From assembly GCA_035455925.1 (NCBI GenBank), contig DATIEE010000031.1:1-64000 (forward strand): a stretch of DNA of 64,000 nucleotides. The letters run 5' to 3'. The translations under genes and the position numbers were made by a program. This DNA comes from Candidatus Babeliales bacterium. GTDB taxonomy: Bacteria; Babelota; Babeliae; Babelales; Vermiphilaceae. The notes under the pieces are model-generated. The model did not search any database. It saw only the letters and a list, made by a program, of their open reading frames with translations, and was not told the DNA's origin. Numbering within the stretch: the first letter of the stretch is position 1; every line of letters starts with the position of its first letter. Positions 19,208-29,056 of this stretch are shown piece by piece.

Positions 19208-19265
19208 TTCATTACAACATCCCTTCTGTATAAATTTTTTTTGAAGGTATATATTGTAATGAATT
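19208..19265 (-). terminator. Possible hairpin after the M3 peptidase gene
   Basis: ATTCATTACAA near 19208 is complementary to TTGTAATGAAT near 19265, with an inner CCTTC/GAAGG pair. It lies downstream of the reverse-strand peptidase gene. The stem is interrupted, so the terminator call is weak. Confidence 0.4.
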
Positions 19266-19297
19266 TTTTCTTAAAGCTTTTCTTAGATCGAATGACG

Positions 19298-21403
19298 TTA
19301 ATTTAAGCCCATGTCTTGAAAAAAAGCCTGTGAATTAGGCTCTCTACCCAAGAAGTTATACAATAATTCATTTGGATCTTGTGCACCGCCTTTACTAAGA
19401 ACTTCTTTAATGTATTTTTGTCCAATTTCAGGATTAAGCAATCCATGTTGTTTAATTGTTGCAAATAAATCAAGAGCAAATACTTTAGACCATAAATAAC
19501 CATAATATTTTGCCCCATAACCAGTTAAATGACCAAATGAGGTATAAAAATGATTATCCTCGCTAAATGCCATATGTGGTAACATTGTTGCATACAATTT
19601 TTGCATAATCGAATAGGGATCTTTATTATCACCTGAACCAAAATAAGAAAGTGCTAATGATGAAAGATATGCTTGGCGAGTTACAAAACAACCAGCAGTT
19701 AAATTTTTTAATGCAATAATACTATCAATAGTTGCATCAGGCAATGGTTGTCCAGTTAAATAATGACCACTTACTTTTTTTAAAATATCTTTATCTGTTA
19801 GCCATTCTTCTAACATCTGTGAGGGAAGTTCTACAAAATCTGTCTTAGTATGAGTTCCTGATAATGATGCAATTTCTGTTGCACCTAGAATTGCATGCAG
19901 AGCATGACCAAATTCATGAAAAAATGTCTGTACTTCAGCACGTTTAAGTAGTGATGGCTGAGTAGCGGTTGGCTTTGAAAAGTTGGCAATAACAATGGAA
20001 ACATCGGGTATCCGTTTACCTTCGATTGAATATACGGAAGGAATAATAGTCGTATGCGCAGCATGACTGTATTTATTTGATCGTGGATAAAGATCAAGCA
20101 TTAGAGTACCAAGTAATTCACCATTCTGTTTGTCTAAAACGCGTACAGCAGCAACATCTTCATGCCATAATCCAGATGCAGAAACTTCTTGAAAATCAAT
20201 ATTAAAAAATTGACGATAAATATCGAGAAGTTCATCAATAGTTTTTTTCATGGGAAAGTATTCAGCTATTTTTTGCTCATCAAGGTTAAAATTATTTTTT
20301 TTATAACTATTTTCAAGATATGCAAAATCCCAAGGTTGAATTTTACCATCTGATGTGAGTTTAATCGATGCTGGCAATGTATGAGTTAATGTTGCAATTT
20401 CTTTATGTACTTTTGCTAAAGATTTTTGTGCTAAATTTGTAATAAATTCTTGTGCTTTTTGTGGCGTATGAGCCATCTGATTATCAATATCACAATGAGA
20501 AAAATCGGCATATCCAAGCAAACGTGCAAGTTCATCACGCTTTATAATAATTGTTTTGAGCAACGCGTCATTAATAGAGTATGCACGATTATTAAAAGCT
20601 ATATATAAGTTCTTACGTGTTTGTGTAATTGAACAATTTTCCATTACTCTAAAATATGTTGGATAATCTACGCCCAAAACATATAAATTGTCATGAGAAC
20701 GAACGAGTGTATCAACAAACTCATCTCCTAAGCCAGCAAGCTCTTCACGCGTAACAGAAATTGAACTATTGTCCTGTGCAATATTACGATCAAAATCAGC
20801 TGATAATGCCGCTAATTCTTTACGTAACACATTAACACGCATTAACGTTTCATCTGGTAATGACAACCCTTCTCGCTTAAATGAAGCAAGTGTGTCATTA
20901 ATAAAATAACGTTGCTGATCTGAAAGATTTTCGCGTTCATCATTTTTCGCTGCATATGCCATAAATGCATTATATAAAGCTTTATTACTTGTTACATGAT
21001 CAACCCAAAAATTTTGAATTTTTATAAATGCATCATGAGCTGCATTACGAATATCAGTATCAGGACTCAATAATTCCAATGCTTCGTAAATTCGTTGCGC
21101 AATAGCAAGATTAGATAATGAAGCTACTTCATCAAGCGGCTGAGCTGTATTTGCAAAAGTTCGCTTATCATGGGAAATTGCGACAATAGCATCAATACTA
21201 TTTTTTGCTTCATCAATATAAAGGGGTGTTTTCTGTATAATATCATCTGGTGTAATAGCAAAAAGAGAAACAATATCAGCGGTGTTCCCAGCTTTAAAAA
21301 TCATTTTTTTATCCATGTCATTTCTTTTTAAACAAAAATATGAAATAACTAAAAAGGCTACTATTACAATAATAATTAATAAACCTATACTATTTTTTTT
21401 CAT
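19298..21403 (-). CDS. M3-family zinc metallopeptidase (oligopeptidase A / Dcp-like), membrane-anchored
   Basis: The 701-residue protein has an N-terminal hydrophobic segment (residues 6-26) that anchors or exports it. The helical body ends in the thermolysin-like active site FFHEFGHALHA: zinc ligands H496 and H500, catalytic E497, and third ligand E525 in FVELPSQ. Downstream, FTSFGHLTGYGAKYYGYLWSKVFALDLF is the M3 substrate-binding segment with Tyr and His residues. M3 enzymes degrade short peptides. Export of this one suggests peptide scavenging outside the cytoplasm; most relatives are cytoplasmic. The length matches oligopeptidase A/Dcp. Confidence 0.93.
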   Translation of the reverse strand: MKKNSIGLLIIIVIVAFLVISYFCLKRNDMDKKMIFKAGNTADIVSLFAITPDDIIQKTPLYIDEAKNSIDAIVAISHDKRTFANTAQPLDEVASLSNLAIAQRIYEALELLSPDTDIRNAAHDAFIKIQNFWVDHVTSNKALYNAFMAYAAKNDERENLSDQQRYFINDTLASFKREGLSLPDETLMRVNVLRKELAALSADFDRNIAQDNSSISVTREELAGLGDEFVDTLVRSHDNLYVLGVDYPTYFRVMENCSITQTRKNLYIAFNNRAYSINDALLKTIIIKRDELARLLGYADFSHCDIDNQMAHTPQKAQEFITNLAQKSLAKVHKEIATLTHTLPASIKLTSDGKIQPWDFAYLENSYKKNNFNLDEQKIAEYFPMKKTIDELLDIYRQFFNIDFQEVSASGLWHEDVAAVRVLDKQNGELLGTLMLDLYPRSNKYSHAAHTTIIPSVYSIEGKRIPDVSIVIANFSKPTATQPSLLKRAEVQTFFHEFGHALHAILGATEIASLSGTHTKTDFVELPSQMLEEWLTDKDILKKVSGHYLTGQPLPDATIDSIIALKNLTAGCFVTRQAYLSSLALSYFGSGDNKDPYSIMQKLYATMLPHMAFSEDNHFYTSFGHLTGYGAKYYGYLWSKVFALDLFATIKQHGLLNPEIGQKYIKEVLSKGGAQDPNELLYNFLGREPNSQAFFQDMGLN

Positions 21404-21444
21404 ATCTTCCTATTTTCATCAATTTTATATTCTCTGGTAAGGTT

Positions 21445-21687
21445 TTATAACTTTGCAGGTTTCGGCTGCTGATTTTGTTTTTTAGGCTCAAATTCTGTAG
21501 TAAAAATACCATCAATAGGAAAAGAATTTTTAGTATCGCCTGAATGTCTATAACCACTTTTTGCTATTATGTTATATATAACACGATCTTGTTCTTGTTT
21601 TTTTTCTTGTTCAGTTGTTTTTTTCATTGCCCATGAAACATTGCATACACTTAAACTTAGTATCACAATTATGATATTTTTATTCAT
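21445..21687 (-). CDS. Small secreted hypothetical protein
   Basis: The 80-residue protein starts at the ATG at 21685-21687, with GGAG 8 bases upstream. The longer frame to 21765 would start before this site and lacks one of its own. A signal peptide (residues 1-20, SVCNVSWA) is followed by a polar Lys/Gln/Pro-rich tail with YRHSGDTKN. No family is recognised. It lies between uvrB and the M3 peptidase on the same strand. Confidence 0.6.
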   Translation of the reverse strand: MNKNIIIVILSLSVCNVSWAMKKTTEQEKKQEQDRVIYNIIAKSGYRHSGDTKNSFPIDGIFTTEFEPKKQNQQPKPAKL

Positions 21688-21882
21688 TTTTTTACTCCAT
21701 TTATGAAATTTGTATATTATTTTTAGGATATTAGATGTATGTAATAATTCTTCCATTACTTTCACATTTCATTGATGACATTACCTATAGTTTTTTTTAT
21801 TCAATCACCTTAAGAAAATATCCGGATCAATTCTCTATGGAATATTTTATACATTGTTTATGTGTCTGACAATTATTTTTAT

Positions 21883-23844
21883 TTAAGACTTAAGCTTCTG
21901 CCATTCAGCTCGTAATGCAATAGCGGTTTCAAAATCAAGACGCTCTGCTGCTTGACGCATCTGTTCTTCCAATTGTACTATACGTGCAGCAACATCTTGA
22001 GGCGCAATTTCTAACATTTTTTGTGTTTTTTTTGATTTTTTAGATTTAGATGCTTGTGCAATAAGCTCTTGAATATTCACAATACTTTTTATGACGTCCC
22101 GCTTAACTGTTTGTGGAATAATTCCATGTTGTTCATTATACGCTTCTTGCAATAACCGTCTTCTATTTGTTTCATCAATTGCAGCAGCCATGGAACCAGT
22201 AATTTTATCCGCAAAAAGTATAACTTTAGCTGCCGTATTACGTGCAGCTCTTCCAATAATTTGAATTAATGAGCGCTTATCTCGTAAAAAACTTTCAAGA
22301 TCAGCATCCATTATTGCCACCAAAGCGACCTCAGGAAGATCAATTCCTTCACGCAGTAAATTAACACCGACCAGGCAATCAAAAATACCTAAACGTAATT
22401 TTTGAAGCAATTCAGTACGCTGAGGAGTTTTTAAATCACTGTGCAAATAACAAACTTTAATATGGTGTTCTTCAAGATACCGTGCTAATTCTTCCGCTAA
22501 TTTTTTTGTCATTACCATTACAAGAGAACGATATCCAGCAGTAGTTGTTTCATTAATAGCGGAAATTAAATGATTAATTTGACCACTACGCCCATGAATT
22601 GTAATAATAGGGTCAACTAACCCGGTAGGGCGGATTATTTGTTCAACAATTTGATTAGAATGAGTAATTTCATACTCTCCCGGTGTTGCAGAAACAAAAA
22701 TAACATCATTAAAATACTTTTCTATTTCTTCAAATTGCAAAGGACGATTCTCTTTAGCGCTTGGAAGCCTGAACCCAAAATCAACAAGTGATGATTTTCG
22801 TGCACGATCTCCTGCATACATGCCACGAAGCTGCGGAATAGCCATATGTGATTCATCAATAATGAGTAAAAAATCATCAGGAAAAAAATCAAATAATGAA
22901 TAAGGATGCCCAGCTTTTCTACGACCATCAAAATGAGATGAATAATTTTCAATACCACTGCAGTAGCCAGTTTGTTCAATCATTTCAAGGTCATAAGATA
23001 CGCGTTGTTTAATACGTTCACGATATAAAGGATTTTCTACTTGTGGCATCCACATATCTAACTCAGCTTGAATACTTCTAAGAGCAGTATCTTTCATTTC
23101 CTGCGTTGTCACAAAATGGCGAGCAGGAAAAATAATAGTATTATCAAGCTCTTTCATGACTTCATTAGTATGTTTACTGACCCACGATAATCCTTCAATT
23201 TCATCGCCAAACATTTCAATACGCAAGATATCTTTTTGATAGGGTAGGCATACATTAATAGTATTACCAAATATAGAAAATTTACCTGCAGATAGTTCAA
23301 TATCATTACGTGTATATTGTATAAAAATAAGTTGTTGTATAAGTTCTGCACGTGATATTTTTTGCCCTATCGATAATGATAAAGCTAATTCACGATAATC
23401 GTGGGGGTTACCTAATGAATAAATACAAGAAACTGATGCAATAACAATAGTATCATTACGATTAATAAGCGATGCCGTCGCTTCCACACGCAACCGTTCA
23501 ATTTCACTATTAACTTTTGTCTCTTTGGGAATATAAATATCTTGTGCTGGCATATATGATTCTGGTTGATAATAATCATAATAACTAACAAAATAACAAA
23601 CTTTATTTTCAGGAAAAAATTGAGAAAATTCTTCATACAGCTGTGCTGCCAATGTTTTATTAGGCGCTAAGATTAAAATAGGCTTATTTTGTTGAGCAAT
23701 GACATTTGCAATAGTATAAGTTTTTCCCGAACCAGTAACACCGAGTAATGTTGATTTACCTGGCCTATTAGTTAATAGCTGTTTAATGGCTTCTGGTTGG
23801 CTTCCTGCTGGCGGAAATGGCGTATGAAGTTTAAATAGAGACAT
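21883..23844 (-). CDS. uvrB: Excinuclease ABC subunit B
   Basis: The 653-residue protein is a complete UvrB. The Walker A motif GVTGSGKT is at residues 35-42. The damage-verifying beta-hairpin (YFVSYYDYYQPESYMP) and helicase motifs (LIIDESHMAIPQ, VSATPGEYE, GVNLLREGIDLPEVALVAI, QIIGRAARN) are all present. The C-terminal UVR domain (QLEEQMRQAAERLDFETAIALR) contacts UvrC. UvrB locates bulky lesions with UvrA and recruits UvrC. No uvrA or uvrC gene is in the window. Confidence 0.98.
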   Translation of the reverse strand: MSLFKLHTPFPPAGSQPEAIKQLLTNRPGKSTLLGVTGSGKTYTIANVIAQQNKPILILAPNKTLAAQLYEEFSQFFPENKVCYFVSYYDYYQPESYMPAQDIYIPKETKVNSEIERLRVEATASLINRNDTIVIASVSCIYSLGNPHDYRELALSLSIGQKISRAELIQQLIFIQYTRNDIELSAGKFSIFGNTINVCLPYQKDILRIEMFGDEIEGLSWVSKHTNEVMKELDNTIIFPARHFVTTQEMKDTALRSIQAELDMWMPQVENPLYRERIKQRVSYDLEMIEQTGYCSGIENYSSHFDGRRKAGHPYSLFDFFPDDFLLIIDESHMAIPQLRGMYAGDRARKSSLVDFGFRLPSAKENRPLQFEEIEKYFNDVIFVSATPGEYEITHSNQIVEQIIRPTGLVDPIITIHGRSGQINHLISAINETTTAGYRSLVMVMTKKLAEELARYLEEHHIKVCYLHSDLKTPQRTELLQKLRLGIFDCLVGVNLLREGIDLPEVALVAIMDADLESFLRDKRSLIQIIGRAARNTAAKVILFADKITGSMAAAIDETNRRRLLQEAYNEQHGIIPQTVKRDVIKSIVNIQELIAQASKSKKSKKTQKMLEIAPQDVAARIVQLEEQMRQAAERLDFETAIALRAEWQKLKS

Positions 23845-24022
23845 ATATTATCCCTGTAAAAATAATTTTTTACTACTTTTAATCATAACATAAAATTTCT
23901 ATCTGTCAAACAAATGGAGTGAGTCGTCAAAAAAACTATTAGTATACTAGACTTTGGGGTAAATCATTAAAACAAAATATCTACAGATAAAACTTTTAAA
24001 AAATTAGCTACTAATTATTGCA

Positions 24023-24844
24023 TTATTTATCAAAGTTTAATTTTTGTATGTATCTATACAACCTAACACATTTATTTTTTATGCAAGGTATAGTAAGAAC
24101 TAATAAACTAACAATAATTATGATACAAGCGATAATTTGGTGAAGCGATAAAAAAAAATTCCCAATTAGAATACGATCAGAACGCCAAAAATCAACCCAA
24201 AAACGTTCGAGTGATGCAAATATAAGATATATACCAAATATTTGACCATTCTTTTTACATAACGGTTGTACAACAAAATACATCAATAAAAATATACCAA
24301 ACAATAATGTGGAACTATACAGTTGTGTAGGATGCAAGGGAATACCATAAGGTGCTAATGTATGTGGATTGGTGTAAATCACGGCAAAAATGTTATTTGT
24401 TATGCTACCATAACAACATCCTGCGGTAAAACATCCGAGACGCCCAATCGATTGTAATAAAGGAATATAAATTGAAACTAAATCAAACAGCGGTAAAATT
24501 GGCACATTAATACTACGCAAATAGAATGGCATAATAATAATAACACCAAGAATACTACCTAAAATAGAAAAGCCACCTTGCCAGAGAGTAAACCAATCGT
24601 ACCAATGAGGGTATAAAAAAGGTTCTGATATAACTTCAAGAAACCGTCCACCGATACATCCAGCTATAATACCTACTGCTACAATATTCATAAAAACAGG
24701 CTCAAGACCTAGCTGTGTAAATCTTTTATTATAACGTATAGCAGTTACAACTGTAATAATGCCAAGAGCAATAAAAAATCCGTAACTATGAACGCCAAAT
24801 GGTCCATATAAATGAATAATTTCAGGTGAAAAATTAAATTTCAT
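24023..24844 (-). CDS. lgt: Phosphatidylglycerol--prolipoprotein diacylglyceryl transferase
   Basis: The 273-residue integral membrane protein has about seven helices. The Lgt signature is present: VHSYGFFIALGI, GGRFLEVI, IGRLGCFTAGCCYG and HPTQLYSS. It transfers diacylglycerol to the lipobox cysteine of prolipoproteins in the inner membrane, so this organism makes lipoproteins. It starts 2 bases after the stop of the gene at 24847, on the same strand, which indicates co-transcription with it and probably with mnmG. Confidence 0.96.
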   Translation of the reverse strand: MKFNFSPEIIHLYGPFGVHSYGFFIALGIITVVTAIRYNKRFTQLGLEPVFMNIVAVGIIAGCIGGRFLEVISEPFLYPHWYDWFTLWQGGFSILGSILGVIIIMPFYLRSINVPILPLFDLVSIYIPLLQSIGRLGCFTAGCCYGSITNNIFAVIYTNPHTLAPYGIPLHPTQLYSSTLLFGIFLLMYFVVQPLCKKNGQIFGIYLIFASLERFWVDFWRSDRILIGNFFLSLHQIIACIIIIVSLLVLTIPCIKNKCVRLYRYIQKLNFDK

Positions 24845-24846
24845 AA

Positions 24847-25407
24847 TTAGGTTGTTATTTCTTTAAGCGCTGTACCATTATCAAGTAATACTTTCCAAGC
24901 GTCCTTCCATGAAAATGTAATCTGTGCTCGCGTAATATTTTCATGCAGTTGATATGATATTTTTTTTGTTCCTGATCGCATACCATTCATAAATGAATAA
25001 GTATACTGAATAGTAATTGTTGTTGTTTGTGATGGTAATGTAAGTTGTGATCCTTGCACTATTTCAGTACCATCTACAGCAATAGTAAATATTTCAGGAC
25101 TATAGGTACCTGTCCAATGCTTATATGCAAGCATATCTGCATCAATTGCATTGATAATAGTAATTGATTCAGCTAGTGAAGAGTCATCGGTTATTTTAGG
25201 TATATGTGAAGCCTCTACTAACTCCTCGGACATTGGCACAAGCATATTAGTTATTTCGTCGTGCGCTTCACATTCTTGTAACACTAGTGAATGCTCTTCT
25301 TGCGCGTCAAGAAGAACACATGTATGAAGTTCTGTTAGTTCATCAGGTATTGATGGCATATCTGTTGATGCAATAATCACACTGATTAAAAATAAATAAA
25401 TAAACAT
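24847..25407 (-). CDS. Hypothetical exported protein
   Basis: The 186-residue protein has a short hydrophobic N-terminus (residues 1-14) that could be a signal peptide. An acidic region follows, then a beta-rich C-terminal half (SQLTLPSQTTTITIQYTYSF, KKISYQLHENITRAQITFSW) resembling an immunoglobulin-like strand pattern. No family is recognised. It sits tightly between mnmG (19 bases upstream) and lgt (2 bases downstream), so it is probably part of one transcript. Confidence 0.55.
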   Translation of the reverse strand: MFIYLFLISVIIASTDMPSIPDELTELHTCVLLDAQEEHSLVLQECEAHDEITNMLVPMSEELVEASHIPKITDDSSLAESITIINAIDADMLAYKHWTGTYSPEIFTIAVDGTEIVQGSQLTLPSQTTTITIQYTYSFMNGMRSGTKKISYQLHENITRAQITFSWKDAWKVLLDNGTALKEITT

Positions 25408-25426
25408 TATTGCTGAAAGTCCTTTT

Positions 25427-27250
25427 TTATGAATTAGTGATTTTTATATTTTTTGAAAATGTAGAAATTCGAAAAATAAGAAGTGAGATAGCAGCAGGAG
25501 TCATACCAGGAATACGTGATGCATGAGCAATTGTTTGTGGCTTATAAAAAGTTAACTTTTGTTGTAATTCCTTAGATAGGCCTGGCATTTCTGTATAATT
25601 AAGCTCTCCGGGAATCATCATTGTTTTAAAGTTTTCTGATTTTTTAATTTCCTGTTTTTCTCGAGTAATATATGGCTCATAGCGAATTTCTGAATGAATT
25701 ATTTGCAACGCACGTTCTGATAACGGTCTTCCAATATATTCTGCTAATTTTTTTTTATCAGATTCATCTTGTCCAAAAAGACGAAGAAGGTCAGTGCTGT
25801 TTTTATTGTTACGTAGCTCTGCCAATGTTGTTTCAACAACCGTTTTTTCTATCATAAAGTCATCATATAACTGTTGATCAATCATACCAAGAAGATATGC
25901 TTTTTCAGTTAACCGCATAAATGCATTATCTTGTCGCAGCAATAATCTTCGTTCAGCACGTGAAGTAAACATACGATATGGTTCATCAACACTCATAGTT
26001 ACCAAATCATCAATCATAACACCAATATAGCTTTCTGTGCGGTCTAAAATGAAAGGTGCTTTTTGTACAACTTTTTGGTGAGCATTAATGCCTGCAATTA
26101 TACCTTGTCCCGCGGCTTCTTCATAGCCGGTAGTACCATTAATTTGACCTGCAAGAAATAATCCGGGAATAGTGATAACTTCAAGTGTTGATTCTAGTTG
26201 ATTTGGGTAAACAAAATCATATTCTACCGCATAACCCGCTTTAGTAATTAATGCATTTTCAAAACCGGCAATGGTTCTAATATATTGCTCTTGAATTTCT
26301 AAAGGTAATGAAGTTGAGATACCATTTGGATAAATTTCATCAGAATCAGCTCCTTCTGGCTCAACAAAAACATGATGAGAATTTTTTGTAGCAAACCTGC
26401 CAATCTTATCTTCTATTGAGGGACAATAACGCGGGCCAATACCAGAAATATTGCCATTATACATTGCAGATCGATGCAGATTGTTTTTAATGACGGCATG
26501 TGTATTTTCGTTGGTATGTGTAATGTAACAGGCATGCGAATTTTTTGTTGTGTGCGGATAAAATTCAAACAAATAATTAAGCTCATCAGACTCCTGATAT
26601 TCCATTTTAGAAAAATCAAGGCTTGATTTAAGCAAACGTGGTGGAGTACCTGTTTTTAAGCGACCTAGACGTAATCCTGTTCTTTTTAAAAATAATGACA
26701 ACCCAGTAACTGCTTTTTCATCTCGCCTGCCGGCAGAAAAATTCTTCTCACCAATATGACACAAACCATTCAAAAAAGTTCCGGTAGTAAGAATGGCGGT
26801 AGATGTAGTAAAAGTGCCAGTATCCGTTACAATTGCGCATACCTTACCCACTTCATCGAGCAAAATATCTTCAACCGTGCCTACATGAATGGTTAAATGA
26901 GGCATTTTTTTTAATTCTGCTTGACTGAGTGCACTATAAGCAAACTTATCAATTTGTAACCGTAAGCCTTGTACGGCAGATCCTTTTTTTGTATTAAGCA
27001 TGCGTGCTTGTAAATATGTTTTAGTACATAACTGTGGCATGAGGCCACCAAGAGCACTAATATCATAAACAATATGTCCTTTACCAACACCACCAATAGC
27101 CGGGTTACAGGGCATAAGACCTATTTTATTAGGATCAAGTGTTATTAATAGCGTTTTTGATCCCAACTTTGCAGCAGCATGAGCTGCTTCTATTCCTGCG
27201 TGTCCACCACCAACAACAATAACGTCGAAATCGTATATTTTTTTGTTCAT
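25427..27250 (-). CDS. mnmG: tRNA uridine 5-carboxymethylaminomethyl modification enzyme MnmG (GidA)
   Basis: The 607-residue FAD protein begins with the Rossmann motif VVGGGHAGIEAAHAAAKLG (residues 13-31). It contains the MnmG signatures PCNPAIGGVGKGHIV, GRLKTGTPPR, YCPSIEDKI and AGQINGTTGYEEAA. The C-terminal helical domain binds tRNA and MnmE. With MnmE it modifies U34 of tRNAs that read two-fold boxes, including the tRNA-Gln(UUG) encoded in this window. It lies first in a reverse-strand run with an exported hypothetical gene and lgt. Confidence 0.98.
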   Translation of the reverse strand: MNKKIYDFDVIVVGGGHAGIEAAHAAAKLGSKTLLITLDPNKIGLMPCNPAIGGVGKGHIVYDISALGGLMPQLCTKTYLQARMLNTKKGSAVQGLRLQIDKFAYSALSQAELKKMPHLTIHVGTVEDILLDEVGKVCAIVTDTGTFTTSTAILTTGTFLNGLCHIGEKNFSAGRRDEKAVTGLSLFLKRTGLRLGRLKTGTPPRLLKSSLDFSKMEYQESDELNYLFEFYPHTTKNSHACYITHTNENTHAVIKNNLHRSAMYNGNISGIGPRYCPSIEDKIGRFATKNSHHVFVEPEGADSDEIYPNGISTSLPLEIQEQYIRTIAGFENALITKAGYAVEYDFVYPNQLESTLEVITIPGLFLAGQINGTTGYEEAAGQGIIAGINAHQKVVQKAPFILDRTESYIGVMIDDLVTMSVDEPYRMFTSRAERRLLLRQDNAFMRLTEKAYLLGMIDQQLYDDFMIEKTVVETTLAELRNNKNSTDLLRLFGQDESDKKKLAEYIGRPLSERALQIIHSEIRYEPYITREKQEIKKSENFKTMMIPGELNYTEMPGLSKELQQKLTFYKPQTIAHASRIPGMTPAAISLLIFRISTFSKNIKITNS

Positions 27251-27629
27251 TCTCTTTTATTACGAATAAGTCTATTGTATTAAACGATGCTTTTACCTAA
27301 AGTTATTATTTTTTAGTATAAATTAAACTACTTTTTTAGGCAATAGCATGGAAAATAATTTACTAATCATGAAGTTATAACTGAAAAATTGGATCGAAAA
27401 TCTTTTTTTGTAACACCTTATTGCTTATGAGAACAAAAAATTTAAAAACTCCTTACAAGGTTTTTTTTATCAGTTAACGTGCCAAAATGTTATTTATGCA
27501 CTTCAAAGCTAAATGTCCGTAATAAAAATAACAACACAATAACTTTGAATTGAAAATATTTTTATAGCAAATTCTAAAGTAAAATGTATAATTTTTAAGA
27601 AAAAACATCGTTAATTAAAGGTAAAGCTC
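27251..27629. other. Intergenic spacer, no gene seen
   Basis: This AT-rich spacer lies between the divergent mnmG and the secreted-protein gene at 27630. A TATAAT hexamer at 27587-27592 is a possible -10 box for the latter, without a clear -35. No RNA gene or repeat was found. Confidence 0.4.
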
Positions 27630-28523
27630 ATGAATAAAATAATGATAGTTTCAGCGTTGATCTTATTCTCACAAGTTTCATCTACTCTCTTTTCAATGGA
27701 AAAGAAGAAAAAAACAAGCAAAACAACTATTGTAATACCTACTGCACACAATCTTTATACTACAAGTGATAACATAAATACTGGACAAGAAGGGCAATTG
27801 GTACCAGAGGTTGAATGCTGGAGCGAGGAAGCTAAAAACAATCGAAAAATATATGATGTAGAGATAAGCCCACTGCATACCAAAATCAATACATTAATAG
27901 AAAAATATCATCAATGTATTAAAGAATGTAAAGGAAATATTAATGATAATGAAACCCGAGGGGCGGCTACGTTAAAATATCGTAGAGAAAAATACGTGGA
28001 AATGATGGAAAATAATACAGGTACAGATAAAGAGAAAAATAAATACAAAAATGAAACACAAACACTTGAAAAAGATATAAATCAGAGTACCCAAAAAAAT
28101 CAAAATGCAATCGGGAATCTTAAAAATGGTATTGAGAAATATAACGATATAACAATTATATTGTACAACATGATGTCACAAATACCATATATCGATAATA
28201 TAGATACACTGTTATTCAAGGTTATGACATCAAAGATCAATGAAATAGACAATGATATTGTAACCAAAATTAAAAATAATATTACGCCAGAAATAAGCAA
28301 AAAAAATAGAAATTTAGATTTGTCTCAGAGAAATGATAAAAAAATATTTAATGACAAAGCAAATAATTTTTTGAAATCAATATTTTCTGAAAATATTGAT
28401 AATTACAGAAATAATAAAAATATGGATAATGACAAAAATAAAAAAAGAAAACATTCATGTAGCAATGATAAGAATAATTCACCGCTAAAAAAACGAAAAC
28501 TAATGATTTGTAAAAAGATATAG
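27630..28523 (+). CDS. Secreted basic coiled-coil protein with bipartite nuclear-localisation-like tail (candidate effector)
   Basis: The 297-residue protein starts after AAAGG. It has a signal peptide (about residues 1-22, MIVSALILFSQVSSTLFS), a Lys/Asn-rich helical middle (residues 80-260), and a strikingly basic C-terminus. Two identical KKRK clusters, at residues 271-274 and 287-290, are separated by 12 residues that include a Pro just before the second cluster. This is the classical bipartite nuclear localisation pattern. No bacterial family is recognised. In a host-associated bacterium, export plus such a tail suggests an effector sent to the host nucleus, but a nucleic-acid-binding tail or chance in a Lys-rich protein remains possible. 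Confidence 0.6.
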   Translation: MNKIMIVSALILFSQVSSTLFSMEKKKKTSKTTIVIPTAHNLYTTSDNINTGQEGQLVPEVECWSEEAKNNRKIYDVEISPLHTKINTLIEKYHQCIKECKGNINDNETRGAATLKYRREKYVEMMENNTGTDKEKNKYKNETQTLEKDINQSTQKNQNAIGNLKNGIEKYNDITIILYNMMSQIPYIDNIDTLLFKVMTSKINEIDNDIVTKIKNNITPEISKKNRNLDLSQRNDKKIFNDKANNFLKSIFSENIDNYRNNKNMDNDKNKKRKHSCSNDKNNSPLKKRKLMICKKI

Positions 28524-28562
28524 TGATTATATATCAACTAAATAAATGATGTATGGACAAAC

Positions 28563-28597
28563 AATATTGTTATCATTATCGTAATGATAACAATATT
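28563..28597. terminator. Perfect 16-bp AT-rich hairpin
   Basis: AATATTGTTATCATTA and its exact complement flank a TCG loop, followed by TTTATATTT. It lies between the secreted-protein gene and dciA and probably ends the former's transcript. Confidence 0.6.
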
Positions 28598-28620
28598 TTA
28601 TATTTAACTGAGATTTCTCT

Positions 28621-29049
28621 ATGGCTACTTGCTTAAAAGACTTGCTACAGATGCTCATACAACCTGAGAAGAACTGGAAAACTGATCTATTGTATAGATG
28701 GAATGACATTGTTGGGTCTCTACATAGCAAAGTACGTATTGAAAAAATTTATGATGATATGCTTATTCTTGGTGTATTTCATTCTTGTTGGATGCAAGAA
28801 TTATATTTGTTATCATCGTTACTTATTACAAAAATCAATGAAAATCTAGACCAGCCGCGTATTAAACAGATACGCTTTAAACTGATTGGATTAAAAACCA
28901 TTAAAAAAATAAGTCCATTATCACATAAAACAAAAAAAGAAGAAAATATTAAATTAACTAAAGAGGATGAGCGCATCATTGCAAAAATTGCCGATCCTAC
29001 ATTACGTGATGCATTAAAGGCATTTCGCATTCGATGCTATCAAGAGTAA
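28621..29049 (+). CDS. dciA: DciA-like (DUF721) helicase loader
   Basis: The 142-residue protein has the DUF721/DciA layout: an N-terminal helix, WNDIVGSLHSKVRIEKIYDDMLILGVFHSCWMQEL with the family's conserved W, G and WxxEL positions, and INENLDQPRIKQIRFKLIGL. DciA is the ancestral loader of the replicative helicase DnaB in bacteria lacking DnaC/DnaI. The C-terminal tail is basic and probably disordered. It is followed 7 bases later by the TPR gene and so probably heads a dciA-TPR-murG operon. Confidence 0.8.
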   Translation: MATCLKDLLQMLIQPEKNWKTDLLYRWNDIVGSLHSKVRIEKIYDDMLILGVFHSCWMQELYLLSSLLITKINENLDQPRIKQIRFKLIGLKTIKKISPLSHKTKKEENIKLTKEDERIIAKIADPTLRDALKAFRIRCYQE

Positions 29050-29056
29050 CAAACAC

